Source: Agrobacterium sp. RAC06
GTDB lineage: Bacteria; Pseudomonadota; Alphaproteobacteria; Rhizobiales; Rhizobiaceae
DNA length: 64,000 bases
Direction: 5' to 3'
Assembly (NCBI RefSeq): GCF_001713475.1
Contig: NZ_CP016499.1
Location: 2,882,501 to 2,946,500 of the forward strand
The translations under genes were made by a program, and so were the position numbers. Position 1 is the first letter of the stretch; each line of letters begins with the position of its first letter. Positions 26,766 to 34,803 of the stretch are shown here, piece after piece. Below the pieces are notes generated by a model, which was not told where the DNA came from, did no database searches, and was given only the letters and a program-made list of their open reading frames with translations.

Positions 26766-29348
26766 ATGTCGGTAAATCAACGCGCCCCGCGTCAGCGGGA
26801 TACGGCTATGACGGCCGGTTTTCCAAGCCTCTGGCGGCCAGTTTCTGAGCGAAAAAACGGGATGCTCCACGAGCTGTCCCATCGTCCCGCCTTGGCGCTG
26901 AGAAGGCGTGTTCTGGCTTGCGGAAGTGCGCTCGCGAGCCTGTTTGCTCCGGGCCTTGCGTATGCGCAGGCGACGACCGCCATGCGCGGCTTCAACAGCA
27001 TCGACGTCGCCGGATATGCGGTGCTTCTCGGTTCGGTTTCGGCCGCCCTGATCTTCGCGGCTGTTCTCTTGCGTCAACGCAACAAACTCGATGGCGAAGT
27101 GCGCGAACTGCGCTCCGCCTATTCGGACAGTCAGCAGAAGATCTCACGCTATCAGACGCTGATTGCCGACAAGAATCGCCGCACGGTGATCTGGGACGGT
27201 CACAACGGCCGCGCCGAGCTTCTCGGACAGCTCCCGGCGGAGACGGGTGCTCCCCAGCAGGATCCGGACTTTCTGGCGTTCGGACGCTGGCTGAAGCCTC
27301 ATTCCGCCAGTGAGGTGGAGCACGCAATCGAGGCACTCCGGCTGAACGCCAAGACTTTCGATCTCGTGGTCGAGACCCAGCGCGGAGACGTTTTGGAGGT
27401 TCAGGGCAACCTCTACGGTGGCCGCGCCTATGCGCATTTCGTGGCGCTGGACAATCTGCGTGCAGAACTCGCTGAACTCAAGATCGAACGCAACCGGTTG
27501 CGAAGCTCGATCGCGACCTTCGAATCGCTGCTCGATTCGATCGAACAGCCGGTCTGGCAGCGGGATGGCGACGGGCGTCTCGTCTGGGTGAACCAGGCCT
27601 ATAGCGATGCCGTCGAATCCACGTCACCGCAACAGGCGGTGCAGGAAGGACGCGAGATCCTGGGCACTCTGACGCGTGAGAAGATCAAGGCTTCCGCAAC
27701 GCCGGAATCACCGTTCCACGATACCGTTTCGACCGCCGTCCGCGGCGCACGCACCTTCTTCGACGTCGTCGATGTGCGGGGGCCTGGCGGCTCCTGCGGC
27801 ATGGCAATCGACGTCTCCTCCTCCGAGACACTCAGGGAGGAACTTGCGCGGACCCTCAAGAGCCATGCCGATACGCTCGATCATCTCGCGACCCCGGTTG
27901 CGATCTTCGACGCTGATCGCCGCCTGCAGTTCTACAATCAGGCTTTCCTCCAGCTATGGGGTCTCGAGACCAAGTTCCTTGAAAGCCGACCGGATCATGC
28001 CGAACTGCTCGACCGCTTGCGCGCCGCGCACAAGCTGCCGGAGCAGCTGAGCTGGAAAGCCTGGAAGGACAATTGCCTTTCTGTCTATCGGGCGCTCGAA
28101 ACCCAGACCGACCTATGGCATCTGCCCAACGGCCAGACGCTGCGCGTGATCGCCTCGGCTCACCCGCAGGGCGGCGCGACCTGGGTCTTTGAAAACCTGA
28201 CCGAACAATTCAATCTGGAAACCCGCTACAATACGCTGGTCCAGGTGCAGGGCGAAACCATCGACCATCTGTCGGAGGGTGTTGCCGTTTTCGGGCCCGA
28301 TGGCCGGATTCAGCTCTCCAACCCCGCCTTCCGGGCACTCTGGGGCATCACCGAGACCCAGGCGGCGGTCGGCACGCATATCCGGCTGCTCGAAGCCGCC
28401 TGTGCGCCGTCCTATGACAAGCCGGACGGCTGGAAAGCCTACGGCAAGATGATCACCAGCTTCGAGGACGAACGTCCTTCCAGCCAGGGGACGCTCGAAC
28501 TCTATTCCGGCCTCGTCCTCGACTATGCCGTGACGCCACTGCCCAACGCACAGACCATGCTGACCTTCGTCAACATGACGGACAGCGTCCGGGCGGAACG
28601 GGCCTTGAAGGAGAAGAATGAAGCGCTGCGGAAGGCCGACGAGCTGAAGAACGATTTCGTCCAGCACGTCTCCTACGAACTTCGCTCGCCGCTCACCAAC
28701 ATCATCGGCTTCACCGATCTTCTGAAGACACCGACGATCGGTCCGCTCAACGAGCGGCAGGCCGAATACATCGATCATATTTCGACGTCGTCGTCCGTCC
28801 TCCTGACCATCGTCAACGACATCCTAGATCTCGCGACCGTGGATGCCGGGATCATGCAGCTCGACTATTCAGAGATCGATCTGAGCGACCTGCTCGACGA
28901 TGTCTCCATGCAGATGACCGATCGGCTCCAGGAGAGCAGCGTGACGCTGGAGATTGCTGCCCCTGCCCAGCTCGGCCACCTGATCGCAGACCGGCAGCGG
29001 TTGAAGCAGATCCTCATCAAGATCCTGACGAACGCCGTCAATTTCGCACCCGAAGGCAGCGTGGTTTCCATGAAATGCTGGCGCGACGGCACCGACTTCT
29101 CGTTCTCGGTGACTGACAGTGGCTGCGGCATGAGCGCCGATCTCCTGTCCTCGGCCTTCGATCGATTTTCGACGAGCGCCAAGGGTGGCAAGCGCAGCGG
29201 ACCGGGCCTTGGTCTGTCGATCGTCCAGAGCTTCGTCAATCTCCACAAGGGAGACGTCAAGATCGAGAGCGAGCCAGGTCAGGGTACCACGGTTCATTGC
29301 CGCATCCCCAATGCCAGCATACCGCAGATGATCGCCGCCGCAGAATGA
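26766..29348 (+). CDS. divL: DivL-type pseudo-histidine kinase with PAS domains (Tyr in place of phospho-acceptor His)
   Basis: Cell-cycle signalling protein that in Caulobacter and Sinorhizobium controls the CckA-CtrA pathway by binding DivK. The 860-residue protein has a signal-like stretch (42-68), one transmembrane segment (about 82-102), a coiled region, several PAS-like domains (about 255-560), and a kinase core. In the H-box QHVSYELRSPLTNIIGF the expected histidine is Tyr637 (codon TAC at 28674), the hallmark of DivL. The ATP-binding motifs KILTNAVNFAPEG, DSGCGMS (from 784) and GPGLGLSI are retained. ATG 26766 is used; ATG 26808 and 26862 are in-frame alternatives. The stop overlaps the next gene by ATGA. 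Confidence 0.9.
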   Translation: MSVNQRAPRQRDTAMTAGFPSLWRPVSERKNGMLHELSHRPALALRRRVLACGSALASLFAPGLAYAQATTAMRGFNSIDVAGYAVLLGSVSAALIFAAVLLRQRNKLDGEVRELRSAYSDSQQKISRYQTLIADKNRRTVIWDGHNGRAELLGQLPAETGAPQQDPDFLAFGRWLKPHSASEVEHAIEALRLNAKTFDLVVETQRGDVLEVQGNLYGGRAYAHFVALDNLRAELAELKIERNRLRSSIATFESLLDSIEQPVWQRDGDGRLVWVNQAYSDAVESTSPQQAVQEGREILGTLTREKIKASATPESPFHDTVSTAVRGARTFFDVVDVRGPGGSCGMAIDVSSSETLREELARTLKSHADTLDHLATPVAIFDADRRLQFYNQAFLQLWGLETKFLESRPDHAELLDRLRAAHKLPEQLSWKAWKDNCLSVYRALETQTDLWHLPNGQTLRVIASAHPQGGATWVFENLTEQFNLETRYNTLVQVQGETIDHLSEGVAVFGPDGRIQLSNPAFRALWGITETQAAVGTHIRLLEAACAPSYDKPDGWKAYGKMITSFEDERPSSQGTLELYSGLVLDYAVTPLPNAQTMLTFVNMTDSVRAERALKEKNEALRKADELKNDFVQHVSYELRSPLTNIIGFTDLLKTPTIGPLNERQAEYIDHISTSSSVLLTIVNDILDLATVDAGIMQLDYSEIDLSDLLDDVSMQMTDRLQESSVTLEIAAPAQLGHLIADRQRLKQILIKILTNAVNFAPEGSVVSMKCWRDGTDFSFSVTDSGCGMSADLLSSAFDRFSTSAKGGKRSGPGLGLSIVQSFVNLHKGDVKIESEPGQGTTVHCRIPNASIPQMIAAAE

Positions 29349-30874
29349 ACTCCGAGCCGTCCACGCTTGTCGTTCACCTCGCCGATGATGCCGCCACGGC
29401 ACTGTTCGGCGAGGATCTGTTGCTGGCACTTCAGGTCGGCGATTGTGTCGCGCTGGACGGCGATCTCGGGGCCGGCAAATCGAGTTTGAGCCGGGCATTC
29501 ATACGCGCCCTGGCCGATGATCCCGATCTCGAAGTGCCCAGCCCGACGTTCACGCTGGTTCAGAATTATGAACTCAGTATTCCCGTTGCCCACTTCGACC
29601 TGTACCGGCTCTCCGATCCGAGCGAACTGGATGAACTGGGGCTGGAAGAAGCCTTGGCCGATGGCATATGCCTCGTCGAGTGGCCGGACAAGGCAGGCCG
29701 CGCGCTTCCTAGAACCCGGATCGAGATCGAGTTTCAATTCGCGTCCGATGGCGGGCGAAACCTGGTAATCCGCGCGCCAGAGGCAAAACTGGCTCGGCTT
29801 CGGCGCGTGGATGAAATCCGCCGCTTCCTGAAGAGATGCGGATACGGAGATGCCCATCGACGGCATTTGACGGGCGACGCTTCCAACCGGGCCTATGAGC
29901 ACGTCTATCCTGCCGACGGCAGTGCCCGCCTCGTCCTGATGGATGCGCCCAGGCGGCCGAACGGTCCGCCGATCCGGGACGGCAAGCCCTATTCGCAGCT
30001 CGTGCATCTGGCCGAGGATGTGCGTCCCTTCGTGGCCATCGGACAGGCGCTGCGCGAGCGCGGCTTTGCCGCTCCCGAAGTCCTGGAACAGGATCTCGAC
30101 GCAGGTCTGTTGCTTCTCGAAGATCTCGGCGAAGGCGGTGTTCTCGACGAACAGGGAAAGCCGATCGCTGACCGCTACCGTGCCAGTGCGGCTTGTCTGG
30201 CCGCCATTCATGACACGCCCTTCGATCGGGAGATCGTCATTGCGGGCGGGCATAAACACGTCATTCCCGATTTCGATCGCGCGGCGATGAAGTTCGAGGT
30301 GGAGCTGCTTCTTGACTGGCACCTGCCCTGGAAACGCAAGGGGCAACAGGCGACAGCGGAAGAACGTGCCAGCTATCTCGCCATCTGGGACCAACTGATC
30401 GACGAACTGGCGGGCTCCGATACGTCCATCGTCATGCGTGACTTCCACTCGCCCAACATCATCTGGCGCGAAGACCGCGAAGGGCATGACCGGGTCGGCC
30501 TTATCGATTTCCAGGATGCGATGATTGGCTCCTCGGCCTATGATCTCGTCTCGCTGATCCAGGATGCGCGGGTGACGATCGAGCGGCCGCTGATGGATCA
30601 GCTGATGGCAGACTATCTTTCGGCACGCGCCAGGAAAGCGGATTTCAACGAAGCCGCATTCCTGAAGAGCTGGGCGATCATGTCGGCGCAGCGCGCCTGC
30701 AAGCTGAACGGGCTCTGGGTGCGCCTCAAGGACCGGGACGGCAAGCCGGGCTATATGCGCCATCTGCCGCGGACCCTTTGGCATCTCAACGTGGCTTTTG
30801 AGCATCCTGTTCTGGCCCCCTTGCGGAACTGGTGCATAGAGGCTGGAATCGAGCTTCCCGAATCACCGGCCTGA
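29345..30874 (+). CDS. Fusion protein: TsaE tRNA t6A synthesis ATPase + AmgK-like sugar phosphotransferase
   Basis: One 509-residue frame carries two families. Residues about 1-150 are TsaE, the ATPase needed for threonylcarbamoyl-adenosine at tRNA position 37: P-loop DGDLGAGKSS (38-47), SPTFTLVQNYE, HFDLYRL and LVEWPDKAG. Residues about 165-509 are an aminoglycoside-phosphotransferase-fold kinase resembling AmgK, which phosphorylates MurNAc/GlcNAc at C1: LTGDASNRAYEHV, catalytic MRDFHSPNIIW (Asp366) and metal-binding LIDFQDAMIGSSAYDL. The following gene is MurU-like, the next enzyme of that salvage route, which supports the kinase assignment. The frame is continuous with no sign of frameshift. 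It starts inside the divL stop (ATGA). Confidence 0.9.
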   Translation: MNSEPSTLVVHLADDAATALFGEDLLLALQVGDCVALDGDLGAGKSSLSRAFIRALADDPDLEVPSPTFTLVQNYELSIPVAHFDLYRLSDPSELDELGLEEALADGICLVEWPDKAGRALPRTRIEIEFQFASDGGRNLVIRAPEAKLARLRRVDEIRRFLKRCGYGDAHRRHLTGDASNRAYEHVYPADGSARLVLMDAPRRPNGPPIRDGKPYSQLVHLAEDVRPFVAIGQALRERGFAAPEVLEQDLDAGLLLLEDLGEGGVLDEQGKPIADRYRASAACLAAIHDTPFDREIVIAGGHKHVIPDFDRAAMKFEVELLLDWHLPWKRKGQQATAEERASYLAIWDQLIDELAGSDTSIVMRDFHSPNIIWREDREGHDRVGLIDFQDAMIGSSAYDLVSLIQDARVTIERPLMDQLMADYLSARARKADFNEAAFLKSWAIMSAQRACKLNGLWVRLKDRDGKPGYMRHLPRTLWHLNVAFEHPVLAPLRNWCIEAGIELPESPA

Positions 30875-30878
30875 GCAA

Positions 30879-31613
30879 ATGATCATCAAGCAAGCCATGG
30901 TGCTCGCGGCCGGACTCGGTACGCGGATGCGCCCCATTACAGAGACGACCCCGAAGCCGCTGGTTCAGATCGGCGGAAAGCCGATGATCGACTATGTGCT
31001 CGACGCGCTTGTTGAGGCGGGCGTCGAGACGGTCGTGGTCAATGTGCATCACCATGCCGATCAGATGGAGGCCCATCTCGCCGGGGAGACACGGGCCGAG
31101 ATCCGGATCTCCGACGAACGGGAGCGGTTGATGGATTCGGGCGGTGGTCTGGCCAAGGGCCTCAAGCTGCTCGACCAGGACCAGCCGGCACTCGTCATGA
31201 ATGCCGACCTGTTCTGGGTCGGAGAACGGGATGATGAGCCGCGCAATCTTGTCCGGCTGGCGCAACAGTTCGATCCCTCCCGGATGGACATTGCGATGCT
31301 CTGTGTCGAGCAGGAACGGACCACGGGCCATAACGGCAAGAATGATTTCTCGATGGCGGATGACGGCAAGCTCACCCGCTATGTCTCGGGCGCACCGAAC
31401 CCGGTCGTCTATGCCGGGGCCTTAGCGCTGATGCCGCATCTCTTCGACGATGCGCCGGATGGCCCCTTCAACCTCAACATCTATTTCGATCGTGCGATTG
31501 CCGCCTGTCGGCTATTCGGTACGGACCTTAATGGACAGTGGCTGACCGTTGGCACACCCGACGCGATCGCGCCTGCCGAAGCCGTGGTGGCCCGCTACGG
31601 CAGGGGCCTTTGA
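30879..31613 (+). CDS. murU: Nucleotidyltransferase, MurU-like (MurNAc-1-phosphate uridylyltransferase)
   Basis: Sugar-1-phosphate nucleotidyltransferase of 244 residues. It has the pyrophosphorylase signature MVLAAGLGTRMRPITETTPKPLVQIGGKPMI (here AAGLGTRMRPIT and TPKPLV), the metal/sugar site VMNADLFW, and NFDSGGGL-type loop (DSGGGLAKGL). Placed four bases after the AmgK-containing fusion gene, it most likely makes UDP-MurNAc from MurNAc-1-P in cell-wall recycling, bypassing de novo synthesis. Other NTP-sugar transferases share this fold, so the substrate is inferred from context. addB starts one base after its stop. Confidence 0.88.
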   Translation: MIIKQAMVLAAGLGTRMRPITETTPKPLVQIGGKPMIDYVLDALVEAGVETVVVNVHHHADQMEAHLAGETRAEIRISDERERLMDSGGGLAKGLKLLDQDQPALVMNADLFWVGERDDEPRNLVRLAQQFDPSRMDIAMLCVEQERTTGHNGKNDFSMADDGKLTRYVSGAPNPVVYAGALALMPHLFDDAPDGPFNLNIYFDRAIAACRLFGTDLNGQWLTVGTPDAIAPAEAVVARYGRGL

Positions 31614-31614
31614 G

Positions 31615-34600
31615 ATGGTGAGCAAGGCGCCGCGTCTGCTGACGATCCCACCGGGCCGGCCCTTCCTCAGGACGCTGACGGAAGCGCTGCTCGACGGTCG
31701 CCTCACCGACGATTTTCGCTATGACCCCGCCGATCCGCTTTCTCTGGCAGGCGTCACTCTGCTCGTTCCGACCCGACGCGCAGCGCGCGTGCTGCGGTCT
31801 GAGTTCGTCGATCTGCTCGGTGGTCGCGCGGCGATCCTTCCCGACATTCGCACGCTCGGCGAGACGGATGACGACAGTGGCTTCTTCGATCTCGATGCGC
31901 CGCAGCTGATGGATCTTGCCCCGCCGGTGAGCGGCACCGTCATGCTTCTGGAACTCGCCCGGCTGATCCTTGCCTGGCGCAACCAGCTGCCGGAGATCGT
32001 CCGGTCAATCCATTCGGACACGCCGTTCGTGGCACCGGCGAGCCCGGCAGATGCCGTCTGGCTGGCACGGGCGCTGGTGGAGCTGATCGAAGCAGCCGAG
32101 ACGGAAGGTTGCGACTGGACGGAATTGGAGAACCTTCAATCGGCCGACTTCGGCTCCTGGTGGCAGCTGACGCTGGAGTTTCTGAAAATTGCGACCCTGT
32201 TCTGGCCTGCACGGCTGCAGGAACTGGTGCGGTCGTCTCCGGCCCGCCACCGCGATGCGGTGCTGAGGGCCGAGGCCGAACGGTTCAGAAGACAGGGTGC
32301 TTCCGGTCCCGTCATCGTTGCGGGCTCCACCGGCTCGATCCCGGCAGCGGCCGAGCTCATTGCCGCGATTGCCGAGCTCGACCAGGGGGTCGTGGTGCTG
32401 CCCGGGCTTGATCTGGACATGCCGGACGAGGACTGGGCGAAGCTCAACGATCGCGAGATCTCCGTGATACGTCCAAGCCCTGCCGTGCGCGGGCATCCGC
32501 AATATGGCCTTGCCCATCTGCTGCGGCATATGAAACTTGAACGCGCCGATGTTCAGGCTCTCGAAGCCTCCGATCCGGCGCTCCGGGATCGAGCCGAATT
32601 TCTGTCGCGTGCCATGGCGCCCGCCGAGGCGACCGACACCTGGAAGGCCTGGCGGCAGGATATCGACGATTCACGCCTGCTCGCGGCATTTCGCGATGTC
32701 GCCCTGATCGAGACGGCCAATGAGCGCGAAGAAGCAACGGCGATTGCAATTGCGCTCCGGCTGGGGCTCGAAGAGGTTTCCGACAATCCCGAAAGCCGGG
32801 TGGCGCTGATCACGCCGGATCGCGCGCTGGCGCGGCGTGTCATGTCCGAACTCGCGCGGTTCGGGATCGAGGCGGATGATTCGGCGGGTACGCCGATGAC
32901 CGGGACCCAGGCTGCCATGCTGACCCAGGTGGTGGCCGAGGCCTGCCTGCGTCCGGGCGATCCGGTGGCCATCGTCTCCCTGATCAAGCATCCTCTGGCA
33001 CGGTTCGGTTTCACGGCCGAGGATATGCGCAAGGCTGCCGACGCGCTGGAACGCATCGCGCTGCGTGGCGGTCTGAAGAGCCTCGACCTTGCCGAGATGG
33101 AACCGTTGTTTGCGGAAGGGCTCGAAGCGCATCTGGCCGACCGTCACAAGCCGCAATGGCGCATCTCGATTGCGCCCGAGGAGATCGAGCTTGCTCGCCT
33201 GCTGGCGAGCCGGGTAACCAAGGCGGTCGACCCCCTCGTCTCGTCCGTCATCCGGTCGACTGACGGGCGCGTGCTGTCGCAGACATTGACGGTCAGTGAC
33301 TGGGCCGAGCGCACGGGTCGGGTGCTGGAAGCCGTCACGGTCGACGAGCGCGGTGATCTGGCCGGTCTCTGGGGCGATGCGGCGGGCGAGGCTCTGGCGA
33401 GGCTCCTCGCCGAGGTGCTTGAGACGGACGGACAGATCGAGGCGGACGGCGCGCAATGGGTTGATATCCTGACGGCGCTGATGGCCGGCCAGGCGGTCAA
33501 GCCACGCGCCATGCGGCATCCCCGCGTCTTCATCTTCGGGACGCTCGAAGCGCGCCTGCAGAATGTCGACATGATGGTGATCGGCGGGATGAACGAGGGG
33601 AGCTGGCCGAGCCAGACCAAGAACAATCCCTTCCTGTCGCGCGTCATGAAGACCGAAGTCGGGCTTGAGCCGCCGGAACGGCAGATCGGCCAGGTGGCGC
33701 ATGACTTCCAGATGGCCTGTGGCACGCGGAAACTGATCTTCTCGCGCTCGCTACGCCAAGGCTCTGCGCCGACGGTCGCCTCTCGCTGGCTGCAGCGTCT
33801 GATGGCTCTTGGCGGGCCCCTTCTGGAAGACGAGATGCGAAAGCGCGGACAGATCTATCGGCGCTACGCCGACCTGATCGACCAGGGCGAAAACCAGGCA
33901 CCGGCACAGCGCCCCGCGCCACGACCGCGCGCAGAACTTCAGCCGCGTAGCTTCAGCTTTTCCGAGGTGGGGCGCTTCCGGCGGGACCCCTATTCCATCT
34001 ATGCGCGGCGCATCCTGCGTCTCGATCCCGTCGATCCCTTCAACCAGGATCCGGGGGCGGCGGAACGCGGGACGCTCTATCACCGCATCGTCGAGCGTTT
34101 CATCCGCGAGGATCATGACCCGGCCCGGCTGGACGCGCTCGATATCCTGCACCGGATCACCGATGAGGAGTTCCTGACGGAGGCTCTGCCGCTGCACATC
34201 GATATCGTCTGGCGTCAGCGCTTCTACAGTGTCGCCTCTGCCTTTCTCAGCTGGGAGCGGCAGCGGAGACCGGAAATCAAGCGCTCGATGACGGAAGTCA
34301 GAGGCAATGTGCTGCTTCGCCCTGTTGATATCACCATTAGCGGAATAGCGGACCGGATCGATATCCGAGGCGGCGGCTTTGCCGATATCATCGACTACAA
34401 GACGGGCCTCAACCCGAGCGCCAATCAGGCGCGCAGCCTGCTTGACCCACAATTGGCGCTGGAGGCGGCGGCCCTTCTCCAAGGCGCCTTCAAGCCTGCC
34501 GGTGACGTGAAACCTCTCAATCTTGTCTATGTACGCCTGAGACCTGGCGATCGCTTTTCGGCAGACCAGGTGAACAACGAAATGGCAACGCGGGGCGACA

Positions 34601-34803
34601 ACAAGAAGTCTGCGCTTGAGCTTGCGACGCAATCCGTTGACGAACTTGGCCGCTTCGTCCAGGCGCTGCAGAGCGGCGAGCGGGGTTATGTCTCCCGCCT
34701 CATCCCGGCGGAACAGAACGCCTATGGCGGCGAATACGACCATCTGGCGCGAGTCGCGGAGTGGTCGACGGCGGAAGCCGAGGAAGGAGCCGGCGATGAG
34801 TGA
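31615..34803 (+). CDS. addB: Double-strand break repair protein AddB
   Basis: Helicase-nuclease subunit of AddAB, the alphaproteobacterial counterpart of RecBCD. The 1062-residue protein starts MVSKAPRLLTIPPGRPFL, with ATG 31615 just after the murU stop. An inactive-helicase-like N-terminal half (LVPTRRAARVLRSEF) leads to the C-terminal PD-(D/E)xK nuclease: RGTLYHRIVERF, then ADRIDIRGGGFADIIDYKTG with the metal-binding Asp and the DYK motif. I see very few cysteines and not the four-Cys cluster that binds iron-sulfur in Bacillus AddB, as in other alphaproteobacterial proteins. The last eight bases overlap addA. Confidence 0.95.
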   Translation: MVSKAPRLLTIPPGRPFLRTLTEALLDGRLTDDFRYDPADPLSLAGVTLLVPTRRAARVLRSEFVDLLGGRAAILPDIRTLGETDDDSGFFDLDAPQLMDLAPPVSGTVMLLELARLILAWRNQLPEIVRSIHSDTPFVAPASPADAVWLARALVELIEAAETEGCDWTELENLQSADFGSWWQLTLEFLKIATLFWPARLQELVRSSPARHRDAVLRAEAERFRRQGASGPVIVAGSTGSIPAAAELIAAIAELDQGVVVLPGLDLDMPDEDWAKLNDREISVIRPSPAVRGHPQYGLAHLLRHMKLERADVQALEASDPALRDRAEFLSRAMAPAEATDTWKAWRQDIDDSRLLAAFRDVALIETANEREEATAIAIALRLGLEEVSDNPESRVALITPDRALARRVMSELARFGIEADDSAGTPMTGTQAAMLTQVVAEACLRPGDPVAIVSLIKHPLARFGFTAEDMRKAADALERIALRGGLKSLDLAEMEPLFAEGLEAHLADRHKPQWRISIAPEEIELARLLASRVTKAVDPLVSSVIRSTDGRVLSQTLTVSDWAERTGRVLEAVTVDERGDLAGLWGDAAGEALARLLAEVLETDGQIEADGAQWVDILTALMAGQAVKPRAMRHPRVFIFGTLEARLQNVDMMVIGGMNEGSWPSQTKNNPFLSRVMKTEVGLEPPERQIGQVAHDFQMACGTRKLIFSRSLRQGSAPTVASRWLQRLMALGGPLLEDEMRKRGQIYRRYADLIDQGENQAPAQRPAPRPRAELQPRSFSFSEVGRFRRDPYSIYARRILRLDPVDPFNQDPGAAERGTLYHRIVERFIREDHDPARLDALDILHRITDEEFLTEALPLHIDIVWRQRFYSVASAFLSWERQRRPEIKRSMTEVRGNVLLRPVDITISGIADRIDIRGGGFADIIDYKTGLNPSANQARSLLDPQLALEAAALLQGAFKPAGDVKPLNLVYVRLRPGDRFSADQVNNEMATRGDNKKSALELATQSVDELGRFVQALQSGERGYVSRLIPAEQNAYGGEYDHLARVAEWSTAEAEEGAGDE

